Of a stretch of DNA of 64,000 nt, positions 51,701 to 59,053 are shown one piece after another. This DNA comes from Hymenobacter crusticola (GTDB lineage: Bacteria; Bacteroidota; Bacteroidia; Cytophagales; Hymenobacteraceae): NCBI RefSeq assembly GCF_002154225.1, contig NZ_MTSE01000001.1, positions 310,001-374,000 on the forward strand, given 5' to 3'. The translations under genes were made by a program, and so were the position numbers. Numbering within the stretch: the first letter of the stretch is position 1; each line of letters begins with the position of its first letter. The notes under the pieces are model-generated. The model did not search any database, was not told the origin of the DNA, and saw nothing but the letters and a program-made list of their open reading frames with translations.

Positions 51701-52011
51701 ATACCGTCGCGGTACAAGGCCACGGCGCAGTTCAGGGCCGTTTGGCCGCCAAACGCAACGAAGATGCCGTCGGGCTTTTCCTTCTGAATGACGCGCTCCA
51801 CGAAGTAAGGCGTCACTGGCAGGAAATACACGTCGTCGGCAATGTCATCCGACGTCTGCACGGTGGCAATGTTCGGGTTGATCAGGATGGTGCGGATGCC
51901 TTCTTCCTTCAGCGCCTTTAGCGCCTGCGAACCAGAATAATCGAACTCGCCGGCCTCGCCGATTTTGAGGGCGCCAGAGCCAAGGACCAGAACTTTGTTG
52001 GGTTTGTTCAT
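48760..52011 (-). CDS. carB: Carbamoyl-phosphate synthase large subunit
   Basis: A 1083-residue synthase using ammonia from CarA, bicarbonate and two ATP to make carbamoyl phosphate for arginine and pyrimidines. It has two homologous ATP-grasp halves: [23 protein letters not shown] opens the first and [22 protein letters not shown] the second, with an oligomerisation domain between and an MGS-like allosteric domain at the end ([12 protein letters not shown]...[10 protein letters not shown]). The ATG at 52011 (MNKPNKVLV) is the conventional start; an upstream in-frame start at 52038 adds nine residues. It is separated from carA by two small genes. Confidence 0.96.
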   Translation of the reverse strand: [1083 protein letters not shown]

Positions 52012-52111
52012 TCTTGTGGTTGAGTAACAGACCAGCACGGTGGTCGTGTTAAAAAGCAGCCGCGCCAGGTTGGCTACAGCCTATTGCGTACGTGGGCAGT
52101 TTTAAGGTTTT

Positions 52112-52480
52112 CTACTTGGTAAAGAGGGTGTCGCTTTTCACTATTTTCCATTCGCCAGATGGCAGCATAGACATCCAGAGCTTGATGGTGGCGGTAGACC
52201 GCTCGCCTTCCAAGAGAAACCGGAAGACAAGCGAATCTTTTTTGGCACTCAGGTTCTCCACCTTGAAATTTCGGGCGGTTATCTTTCCGGTGCGGCTAGT
52301 TATCCTAGGCGAAACTCTAGCCGAACTCATCGCAGCAGTAATCAAGTCAGCAGGCTCACCTAGCACCGCTTTCATGAGCGTCCGCTGGCCCATGTTCTTG
52401 ACAAAGTAGAACGTCGCAAAAGCCAGAGCGCCGAATAGTAGCACCCACCAGTTTTGCAAACTTCTACTTTTTGCGGGCAT
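52112..52480 (-). CDS. Small protein with N-terminal membrane anchor, unknown
   Basis: A 122-residue protein with one N-terminal transmembrane helix (WWVLLFGALAFATFYFV) and a periplasm-facing or cytoplasmic beta-rich domain (GKITARNFKVENLSAKKDSLVFRFLLEG... SMLPSGEWKIVKSD). The terminal strand pattern resembles small Bacteroidota cystatin- or NTF2-like stress domains, but no family is recognised. It lies 100 bp upstream of carB on the same strand. Confidence 0.6.
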   Translation of the reverse strand: MPAKSRSLQNWWVLLFGALAFATFYFVKNMGQRTLMKAVLGEPADLITAAMSSARVSPRITSRTGKITARNFKVENLSAKKDSLVFRFLLEGERSTATIKLWMSMLPSGEWKIVKSDTLFTK

Positions 52481-52513
52481 AAGAGCGTTGCGTTGGAGTG
52501 GCCAAAGTTAGCA

Positions 52514-52547
52514 CGTCATGCTGAGCTTGCCGAAGCATCTTTACTGC
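52514..52547 (+). repeat. 33-bp dispersed repeat, copy 4
   Basis: CGTCATGCTGAGCTTGCCG followed by AAGCATCTTTACTGC, two mismatches from consensus at its end. It lies 23 bp from the stop side of the hypothetical gene at 52571. Confidence 0.85.
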
Positions 52548-52570
52548 TTTGTTGCTGCTCGTAGGATATG

Positions 52571-52954
52571 TTAATTTTCGTCGTCAACTAACCACCCTAA
52601 CTCATCATTTACGGGTCGGGGCAATCTGCCTTCAAGCCACGTCTTCAAATCGTCAGGGGTGAAATCCTTATGCTTTGTCTCTATTACCCAAGATAGAAAT
52701 TCTCGTGGGCCACCATTCATGTAAGGAGGAGGTGAAACTGGGTAAAAGCTAGTCGGTAAACGCTCATCTAACGACAAGCAATTAACGACGTGACCTAGCT
52801 CTTGCACCACTTGCCAAGCCAAAGGATGCTGAACGTCAATTCTGAACTTTACCCACCACAAACCTGCCTCGTCTGCTCCTTTGCCGAAGCTATCTTCAAC
52901 AGCTGGTATCTGAGCCAGAAAGCTTACAAGCGCATCAAATGCACTGTCGTTCAT
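52571..52954 (-). CDS. Hypothetical protein bracketed by inverted repeats
   Basis: A 127-residue acidic soluble protein with no signal peptide. It begins MNDSAFDALVSFLAQIPAV and contains aromatic, Trp-rich segments (GLWWVKFRIDV, LSWVIET) and the ending LGWLVDDEN. I recognise no family; a small immunity-like or DUF protein is possible. Inverted copies of the 33-bp repeat lie 23 bp after its stop and 30 bp before its start, isolating it between carB and carA. Whether it is expressed with carA is unclear. Confidence 0.6.
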   Translation of the reverse strand: MNDSAFDALVSFLAQIPAVEDSFGKGADEAGLWWVKFRIDVQHPLAWQVVQELGHVVNCLSLDERLPTSFYPVSPPPYMNGGPREFLSWVIETKHKDFTPDDLKTWLEGRLPRPVNDELGWLVDDEN

Positions 52955-52984
52955 GGATAAAGCAAATTTTAACGTTCATACGAA

Positions 52985-53021
52985 GCGGTAGAGATGCTTC
53001 GGCAAGCTCAGCATGACGGTC
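52985..53021 (-). repeat. 33-bp dispersed repeat, copy 5 (inverted)
   Basis: The reverse complement of the consensus: GCGGTAGAGATGCTTCGGC...CATGACGGTC, 30 bp upstream of the hypothetical gene and 22 bp after the carA stop. Confidence 0.85.
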
Positions 53022-53043
53022 AGAGGTGTTGACGGGCTAAGAC

Positions 53044-54129
53044 CTAGCTGCCTTGCTCAGCCTTGTGCTTCTCTACTAAGTCTAAGAACTGATCGAATAG
53101 AAACTCCGTGTCCTCAGGGCCGCCAGCGGCTTCGGGGTGGAACTGCACGGAGAAGAACGGCTTCGATTTGTGCTTGATGCCTTCGCAAGTTCCGTCGTTC
53201 AGGTTCTCGAATAGCATTTCCCACTCTTCGGGCAAGCCTTTCGTGTCCAGCGCGAAGCCGTGGTTTTGGGAGGTGATGTAGCACTGCTTGGTACCCGAAA
53301 GCAATACTGGCTGGTTGTGGCTGCGGTGGCCGTACTTCAGCTTGAAAGTATCGCCGCCGGCCGCTAGGCCCATGAGCTGGTTACCTAGGCAAATACCGAA
53401 GATGGGCTTCTCGGTGCCGTACGCCGTTTTCAGGTGGCTGATGGTGGGCTCGCAGGTTTTCGGGTCGCCGGGGCCGTTGCTCAGGAACAGGCCGTCGTAG
53501 TCGATGCTGTTGAAGTCGTAATCCCATGGCACGCGGATAAGTTCCACGTCGCGCTGGAGCAGGCAGCGAATGATGTTCGACTTCGTGCCGCAGTCGACGA
53601 GCACAATTTTATGCTTGCCGGTGCCGTAGCGTTGTACCTCGGGGATGCTCACGGCGTCTACCAAGTTGTCTTGGTTGGGGTCATGCATCTCAATGTCATC
53701 GGCGGCTACAATTTTGCCGAGCATAGCGCCCTTCTCACGCAGTTTCTTGGTCAGCAAGCGCGTGTCGACGTCGTAGATGCCGGGGATGTTGTACTCGGCC
53801 AGCCAGTCACCTAGGCTCTTGGCAGAGTTCCAGTGGCTGTGCTCCTCGGAGTAGTAATTGATTACCAGGCCGCTGATGTGAATCTTATCCGATTCAAACA
53901 CCTTCGACACGTACTCGTAGAGCTCCTCGCCGGGCACGCCGTAGTTGCCTACCATGGGGTAGGTCAGCACTAGGATCTGGCCCTTAAAGGAAGGATCTGT
54001 GAGGTTTTCGGGGTAGCCGGTCATGGCCGTGCTAAATACCACTTCGCCCGCGGCCGAGGTGAAAGCCCCAAAGGATTTACCCTGGATTTCGGTGCCGTCT
54101 TCCAGCACTAGCTTCACTTGCTTAGTCAA
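53044..54129 (-). CDS. carA: Carbamoyl-phosphate synthase small subunit, non-ATG start
   Basis: The glutaminase subunit that hydrolyses glutamine and passes ammonia to CarB. The class I amidotransferase core carries GICLGNQLMGLAAGG (nucleophile Cys) and VQFHPEAAGGPED (His and Glu). The normal N-terminus aligns with LTKQVKLVLEDGT, which starts at a TTG at 54129, giving 361 residues. No ATG is available; another in-frame TTG at 54177 would add a 16-residue tail with no counterpart in E. coli CarA. A terminator hairpin lies upstream between argD and carA, so carA needs its own promoter. Confidence 0.9.
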   Translation of the reverse strand: MTKQVKLVLEDGTEIQGKSFGAFTSAAGEVVFSTAMTGYPENLTDPSFKGQILVLTYPMVGNYGVPGEELYEYVSKVFESDKIHISGLVINYYSEEHSHWNSAKSLGDWLAEYNIPGIYDVDTRLLTKKLREKGAMLGKIVAADDIEMHDPNQDNLVDAVSIPEVQRYGTGKHKIVLVDCGTKSNIIRCLLQRDVELIRVPWDYDFNSIDYDGLFLSNGPGDPKTCEPTISHLKTAYGTEKPIFGICLGNQLMGLAAGGDTFKLKYGHRSHNQPVLLSGTKQCYITSQNHGFALDTKGLPEEWEMLFENLNDGTCEGIKHKSKPFFSVQFHPEAAGGPEDTEFLFDQFLDLVEKHKAEQGS

Positions 54130-54200
54130 TGTTATATTGGCTGAATTGGGGAGGTTCCCCGTGGTCGTTGCTTGCAAAAATTAGCGCCACAAAGCTAGGG

Positions 54201-54252
54201 CATAAAACAATAACTCCCTTCCTCGGAAAAGGAAGGGAGTTATTGTTTTATG
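54201..54252 (-). terminator. argD terminator overlapping its stop codon
   Basis: CATAAAACAATAACTCCCTT continuing CC pairs perfectly with GGAAGGGAGT and its extension to 54252 around an 8-nt loop. The argD stop (54248-54250) lies inside the stem. On the minus strand the stem ends in TTTTATG. This would separate the argGCD transcript from carA. Confidence 0.82.
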
Positions 54253-55396
54253 CTGGTTTAGCTTCTGCTTCTATGGCAATTAAAGCGTAAAGCGCCTGCA
54301 AAAACTGATTAACTTCTTCCTGCTTAATGTTGAGTGGCGGCAGCAAACGCAGTACCGTCGGGTCAGAAGCATTGCCCACGAAAATGTGGTGCTCTGTCAG
54401 CAGTTGGTCGCGCACATTCTTGATGGGGAAGTCATACTTCAACCCGACCATCAGGCCGCGGCCGCGTACTTCCTGGGCGTCGCCGTTGGCTAACAGCTCC
54501 GTTTTCAGGTACTCGCCCATTTGGCGAGCGTGCTCCAACAGGTTTTCCTGCTCAATGACTTCCAGCACCGCCAGCGCCGCCGCGCAAGCTAGGTGGTTGC
54601 CGCCGAAGGTAGTGCCGAGCAATCCGTACGATGCTTTGAATTCCGGTGAAATCAGGATGCCACCGATGGGGAAGCCATTACCCATACCCTTCGCCACCGA
54701 GATGATGCCCGGCTTAATACTCGCGTGTTGATGCGCGAAGAACTTGCCGCTACGGCCGTAGCCGCACTGCACTTCATCGGCAATCAGCACCACGCCATTG
54801 GCGCGGCACAGCTCATCCAGCCCTTGCAGAAACTTATCCGACGGCATGATGATGCCGCCCACGCCTTGAATCGGCTCGATGATAACGGCGCACGTCAGCT
54901 TCTCCTGTAGCACGCGCTCCACTTCCTCCAAATCGTACGGCAGGAAGGAAATAGAGTGATTTGCGTTGAACGGCGCTACAATTTTCGGATTGTCGGTAGC
55001 GGCTACCGCGCCGGAGGTACGGCCGTGGAAAGAACCTTTGAACGCAATAACGTGGCTCTTGCCGGTGTGGAACGAAGCTAGCTTCAGTGCATTCTCATTG
55101 GCCTCCGCACCCGAGTTGCACAGAAACAACGTGTAGTCGGGGTAGCCCGACACCTCCCCTAGCTTCTGCGCCAGCTCGCGCTGAATCGGGATGTGCACCG
55201 AGTTGGAGTAGAATCCGATTTTCTGCACCTGCTCCGTAAGGCGCTGCACGTAATGCGGGTGGCTGTGCCCGATGGAAATCACGGCGTGGCCGCCGTAGAA
55301 GTCCAAGTATTGCTGACCCTTATCATCCCACAGCTGCGCACCTAGGGCCCGCACCGGGGTGATGTCGTTGAGCGGATAAACGTTGAAAAGCTCCAT
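54248..55396 (-). CDS. argD: Acetylornithine/succinylornithine aminotransferase
   Basis: A 382-residue class III PLP aminotransferase converting N-acylglutamate semialdehyde to N-acylornithine. It has GHAVISIGHSHPHYV, CNSGAEANENALKLA (PLP phosphate site), IADEVQCGYGRSGKFFA, and the PLP lysine in ISVAKGMGNGFPIGG. It lies 87 bp after argC on the same strand. Preference for the acetyl or succinyl substrate depends on the pathway question raised for argF'. Confidence 0.95.
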   Translation of the reverse strand: MELFNVYPLNDITPVRALGAQLWDDKGQQYLDFYGGHAVISIGHSHPHYVQRLTEQVQKIGFYSNSVHIPIQRELAQKLGEVSGYPDYTLFLCNSGAEANENALKLASFHTGKSHVIAFKGSFHGRTSGAVAATDNPKIVAPFNANHSISFLPYDLEEVERVLQEKLTCAVIIEPIQGVGGIIMPSDKFLQGLDELCRANGVVLIADEVQCGYGRSGKFFAHQHASIKPGIISVAKGMGNGFPIGGILISPEFKASYGLLGTTFGGNHLACAAALAVLEVIEQENLLEHARQMGEYLKTELLANGDAQEVRGRGLMVGLKYDFPIKNVRDQLLTEHHIFVGNASDPTVLRLLPPLNIKQEEVNQFLQALYALIAIEAEAKPA

Positions 55397-55483
55397 TTTT
55401 CTTAGCGGTTAGCTACTGGCTGTTGGCTAGTAGCTTTTATGAGACTTTGCAAAACAGTATTGAACGTAGCCAATAGCTGGCAG

Positions 55484-56467
55484 CTAGAAGCTAGCAGCCT
55501 TCAACCCTAGCCCTTCCTGCTCGGGCCGGCCGAACAGCAGGTTCATGTTTTGAATGGCTTGGCCCGAGGCTCCCTTTACCAAGTTATCAATGGCCGACGT
55601 GATAAGCACTTGCGAACCAAACTTTTGCACGTGTAGCAGGCACTTGTTAGTATTCACCACCTGCTTTAAGTGTATCTCCTTGTCCGACACTGTGGTGAAT
55701 GGCGCCGCGGCGTAGTAGTCTTTATACAGCTGCCGGGCTTCGTCCTGGGTCAGGTCAGCCTTGGTGTACACTGAGGCGAAAATACCACGCGTGAAATTTC
55801 CGCGGTACGGGATGAAGTTCACCTCAATATCGGAGCTAGGGTGTAGCTGTTCGAGGCTCTCCCCTATTTCGCCCAAGTGCTGGTGCTTGAAGGGCTTATA
55901 GATGGAAATGTTGTTGGTGCGCCAGGTAAAGCCCGTCGTTTCCGTCAGTTCTCGACCAGCGCCCGTTGAGCCGGTAATGGCCGAGATGTGTACGTCATTC
56001 GTGAGCTTGCCGGCCGCCGCTAGTGGTAGCAAGGCTAACTGAATGGCCGAGGCGAAGCACCCAGGGTTGGCGATGTTCTGCGCCTGCTGGATTTTCGCTT
56101 TGTTCAGCTCCGGCAAACCGTACACGAAGGCACGGCCGCCGAACTGCTTATCAGCGTTCAGACGGAAGTCGTTGCTTAAGTCAATGACTTTGGCCGACTC
56201 CGACAGGTTGGTTTTCTCTAAGAACGCCTTCGAGTTGCCGTGCCCTAGGCAGAGGAACACCACATCTTCCGCGCCGCTTAGCTCCGAGCTGAAAGCTAGG
56301 TCAGTTTCGCCCACTAGGTCGTCGTGCACCTGGAACACCGGGTTGCCGGCGTTCGAGGAGCTAACGATAGAGGTGATTTCAGCGCTCGGATGGTGCAACA
56401 AGATGCGGATCAGCTCGCCGGCTGTATAGCCCGCGCCGCCGACAATACCGACCTTAATTTTGTCCAT
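55484..56467 (-). CDS. argC: N-acetyl-gamma-glutamyl-phosphate reductase
   Basis: A 327-residue NADPH-dependent reductase in the third step of arginine synthesis. It has the Rossmann motif VGIVGGAGYTAGELI, the active-site Cys137 in NPGCFAS, and the catalytic His region HQHLGEI. The first 14 nt overlap the end of argG, indicating one transcript and probable translational coupling. Confidence 0.95.
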   Translation of the reverse strand: MDKIKVGIVGGAGYTAGELIRILLHHPSAEITSIVSSSNAGNPVFQVHDDLVGETDLAFSSELSGAEDVVFLCLGHGNSKAFLEKTNLSESAKVIDLSNDFRLNADKQFGGRAFVYGLPELNKAKIQQAQNIANPGCFASAIQLALLPLAAAGKLTNDVHISAITGSTGAGRELTETTGFTWRTNNISIYKPFKHQHLGEIGESLEQLHPSSDIEVNFIPYRGNFTRGIFASVYTKADLTQDEARQLYKDYYAAAPFTTVSDKEIHLKQVVNTNKCLLHVQKFGSQVLITSAIDNLVKGASGQAIQNMNLLFGRPEQEGLGLKAASF

Positions 56468-57641
56468 CGAAGCTGCCGTGAATCCGAAGTTGGTTGCTGA
56501 AAATTTTGATGAAGCCTTTGGCGTCGCGCGAATCCCAGGCGTTGTTCTCCTCGCCGTAGGTGGCCACTTTCGACTGCATCATGTCGTAAGGGGACGAAAT
56601 ACCTTGCAGCTCAAAACGATAGGGTTTCAAGGTCACGTACACCGTACCCGACACACGCTCCTGCGACGACGCAAGGAAAGCTTCCATGTCGCGCATCACG
56701 GGGTCGAGGTACTGGGCCTCGTGCAGCAACGTGCCGTACCAGTTGGCGATGTAGTCTTTGTGCAGCAACTGCCAGCGCGACGACGTGTGCTTCTCTAGCA
56801 AGTGGTGCCCCTTGATCAGAATCAACGGCGCGGGCGCTTCGAAGCCCACGCGGCCTTTGATACCTAGGATGGTGTCACCCACGTGCGTGTCGCGGCCGAT
56901 GGCGTACTTGCCAGCTAAGTCGTTCAGCGCTTGAATGAGGGCTACTGGGTTCATCTGCTCGCCGTTTAGGGCCACGGGCTCACCTTTCTCGAAGGTAATT
57001 TCAATGTCCTGCGGTTCCGATTCGCTTAGCTGAGTTGGCCACGCCGTTTCGGGCAGACCTTTGTTGGAAGTCAGCGTTTCGACGCCGCCTACGCTGGTGC
57101 CCCAAATACCCTTGTTGATGGAGTACTTGGCCTTTTCCCAGCTCATCTCCACGCCGTTCTTTTGCAGGTACTCAATCTCGGCTTGGCGCGAGAGACCTAG
57201 GTCACGGATGGGCGTGATGATTTCGGTGTTCGGCGAAATCACCGAGAAAGCCACGTCGAAACGCACTTGGTCGTTGCCGGCGCCGGTGCTACCGTGGGCG
57301 ATGTAGTCGGCGTTGTTTTCGCGGGCGTACTCGGCCAGCGCCAACGACTGGAACATGCGCTCGGCGCTGACGCTCAGCGGGTACGTGTCATTTTTCAAAA
57401 TATTCCCCGCCAGCAAGTAGCGTAAGCACTCTTGATAGAAGCGCTCGGTAACGTCGATTACTTCATGTCGCGCCGAGCCTAGCTCGTATGCACGTTTTTC
57501 AATAGCGGCTAGCTCTTCTTCCGAAAAGCCGCCCGAGTTGACGATAACCGTATGGACTTCCAGGCCCAGTTCTTTCGTCAGATACACGACACAATAGGAT
57601 GTATCCAATCCGCCACTGTAGGCGAGAACTACCTTTTTCAT
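56454..57641 (-). CDS. argG: Argininosuccinate synthase
   Basis: A 395-residue enzyme joining citrulline and aspartate. From the ATG at 57641 it begins MKKVVLAYSGGLDTS with the PP-loop SGGLDTS (residues 9-15), then the GSTGAGNDQVRF segment and the C-terminal SPYDMMQSKVATYGEENNAW. An in-frame frame to 57740 only adds an Arg/His-rich tail. The ATG shares one base with the stop of the upstream GNAT gene (TAATG). It also overlaps argC by 14 nt. Confidence 0.96.
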   Translation of the reverse strand: MKKVVLAYSGGLDTSYCVVYLTKELGLEVHTVIVNSGGFSEEELAAIEKRAYELGSARHEVIDVTERFYQECLRYLLAGNILKNDTYPLSVSAERMFQSLALAEYARENNADYIAHGSTGAGNDQVRFDVAFSVISPNTEIITPIRDLGLSRQAEIEYLQKNGVEMSWEKAKYSINKGIWGTSVGGVETLTSNKGLPETAWPTQLSESEPQDIEITFEKGEPVALNGEQMNPVALIQALNDLAGKYAIGRDTHVGDTILGIKGRVGFEAPAPLILIKGHHLLEKHTSSRWQLLHKDYIANWYGTLLHEAQYLDPVMRDMEAFLASSQERVSGTVYVTLKPYRFELQGISSPYDMMQSKVATYGEENNAWDSRDAKGFIKIFSNQLRIHGSFDGQN

Positions 57642-58225
57642 TAGTGCTTTTGGGGTTCTTCGATGAAATTGATGGTTGCTTGGGGTTGCTGCGCGTACTT
57701 GTCGTTCAGGTTGTCGTACACCATGCCGGTGCACAGGCACATTCTGCGCTCATTCTCTTGCAGAATGTGATAGTTCTTGCAGCTCATGCAGCCCTTCCAG
57801 AAGTCGTCGCTCTGCGTCAGCTCCGGGAAGGTTACAGGGCGGTAGCCTAGCTCCGAGTTGATCTTCATCACGGCTGCGCTGGTCGTGATGCCGAAAATCT
57901 TGGCGGCGGGGTACTTGGTGCGGGAAAGCTTGAAGACTTCGTTTTTAATGGCGCGGCCGAGGCCTTCCTTGCGAACTTCGGTGCTCACGATGAGGCCCGA
58001 GTTCACCACGAACTTGTTGTCCTCGAAGGTCTCGATGTAGCAAAAGCCCGCTAGCTCATCATCGACGAAAGCAATGATGGCGTCGCCATTCTGAATCTTC
58101 TTGATTAGATAGTTGGGGTCGCGCTTGGCGATACCCGTACCACGTGCTTTGGCTGATTCCACATACCATTGGCACAGGGTGTCGACATATTGAATGTCGG
58201 CGAAAGTGGCGACACGTAAAGTCAT
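57641..58225 (-). CDS. GNAT acetyltransferase with Cys-rich tail, possible acylglutamate synthase
   Basis: A 194-residue GNAT protein from the ATG at 58225 (MTLRVATFADIQYVD). The acetyl-CoA motif is RKEGLGR (85-91), and substrate residues lie in the usual positions around KIQNGDAIIAFVDDELAGF. The C-terminal third carries C146, C149, C163 and C165 (CMSC...CLC), a possible zinc site. It heads the argG-argC-argD unit with a 1-base overlap to argG, which suggests it provides the first step (acylglutamate synthesis); no argA or argJ is seen in the window. That role is inferred from position only. An in-frame start at 58576 is rejected. Confidence 0.8.
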   Translation of the reverse strand: MTLRVATFADIQYVDTLCQWYVESAKARGTGIAKRDPNYLIKKIQNGDAIIAFVDDELAGFCYIETFEDNKFVVNSGLIVSTEVRKEGLGRAIKNEVFKLSRTKYPAAKIFGITTSAAVMKINSELGYRPVTFPELTQSDDFWKGCMSCKNYHILQENERRMCLCTGMVYDNLNDKYAQQPQATINFIEEPQKH

Positions 58226-58514
58226 GGGGACGGCAATAGAAGTGCCTACCGGGTAGGCAGTTGTCTCGAAAAGCAAAGGAATTGCGGGAACGGTGAGCCG
58301 CTTCTCTCGAAGCATGTGTGGCAGCCGGGGCGAGGCGAGTGGCCTAGGGTCCGGCAGAGGCTTAAATCCGGCGAAAAGATGGCCGGGCCGGCTAGGCACC
58401 AGTGCCATTACCAGCAGATTTATAGCGTCTACACCCGTCGTCGAGTCATTGTCCGTTTGGATCTTTTGCGCAGCGACTGACCAATACGGGCAGTCCACAT
58501 GCGGATATTTTTTG

Positions 58515-58522
58515 CAAACATA
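58515..58522 (-). promoter_or_regulatory. TAnnTTTG box upstream of the GNAT-arg operon
   Basis: TATGTTTG on the minus strand fits the -7 element. It lies about 290 nt upstream of the chosen GNAT start, so it would leave a long leader, or another promoter may be used. Confidence 0.3.
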
Positions 58523-58918
58523 GAAACCTTGGGGGATATTGCAAGCTTCCGTGAGGGGCAAGTTACGTGCCGACACTATTCAACCAACTGATTATCAACA
58601 GGGTGGTTGATTGAAAAAGTGTTATTCGTCACGATTTGGTAACTGCGGCGCCGTTTGCGTCGGGTGGATAAACGTCGCTACCCCTTGGCTTTACGTGGCG
58701 TATGGTGCAGTGTTGCTTCCGCCGCTGCCGATCAGCCTAGTGTATCTAGGTTTTACACGTCTCGATTACGTGCAAATCACTGTCCAAACTGTCGTACAAG
58801 CGTCTTTGTGCGGGTGCTTACATTATTCGGGGTTTGATCTTATTATAGGTATAAGACCTTTGCACTATCCAAACACATTTCTGCGGCTACAGTTCAATTA
58901 TGAGCTGAATTCTGACGT

Positions 58919-59028
58919 GTAGAGACGCAATATTTTGCGTCTCTTTGTTGAACGGCTTGGTGCTGAACAATACAGTAGCAGCCTAAACAACATCAGCAAC
59001 GACGAGACGCAAAATGTTGCGTCTCTAC
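58919..59028. repeat. Nested palindrome pair (GTAGAGACGCAA type)
   Basis: GTAGAGACGCAATATTTTGC... at 58919-58943 and its near-inverse at 59004-59028 flank about 60 nt. Each copy is itself palindromic (GAGACGCAA...TTGCGTCTC). It lies 25 bp upstream of the argB ATG. The sequence class differs from the 33-bp repeat. Confidence 0.8.
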
Positions 59029-59053
59029 AGCGTGCGGAACATATAACTAGTTG

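Larger units (their letters stand above)
58226..59053. other. Divergent arg regulatory region
   Basis: This 828-bp region between the GNAT-argGCD unit (minus) and argB-argE (plus) should hold both promoters and any arginine control. I see one TAnnTTTG box and the repeat pair at 58919-59028. An open frame at 58611-58922 ends inside the repeat and was rejected. A long leader before the GNAT ATG (58226-58510) contains no recognised riboswitch or leader peptide. Confidence 0.55.

Noticed and set aside
58226..58510. Possible riboswitch or arginine leader peptide
   Set aside because: I could not identify a conserved aptamer, an Arg-rich leader frame or an attenuator structure.
58226..58576. N-terminal extension of the GNAT gene
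   Set aside because: The GNAT fold begins at the ATG at 58225; the extension contains a promoter-like box and has no domain.
58611..58922. Open frame of 103 residues in the arg intergenic region
   Set aside because: The composition is not protein-like and its stop codon lies inside the palindromic repeat at 58919. No start signal or family resemblance.
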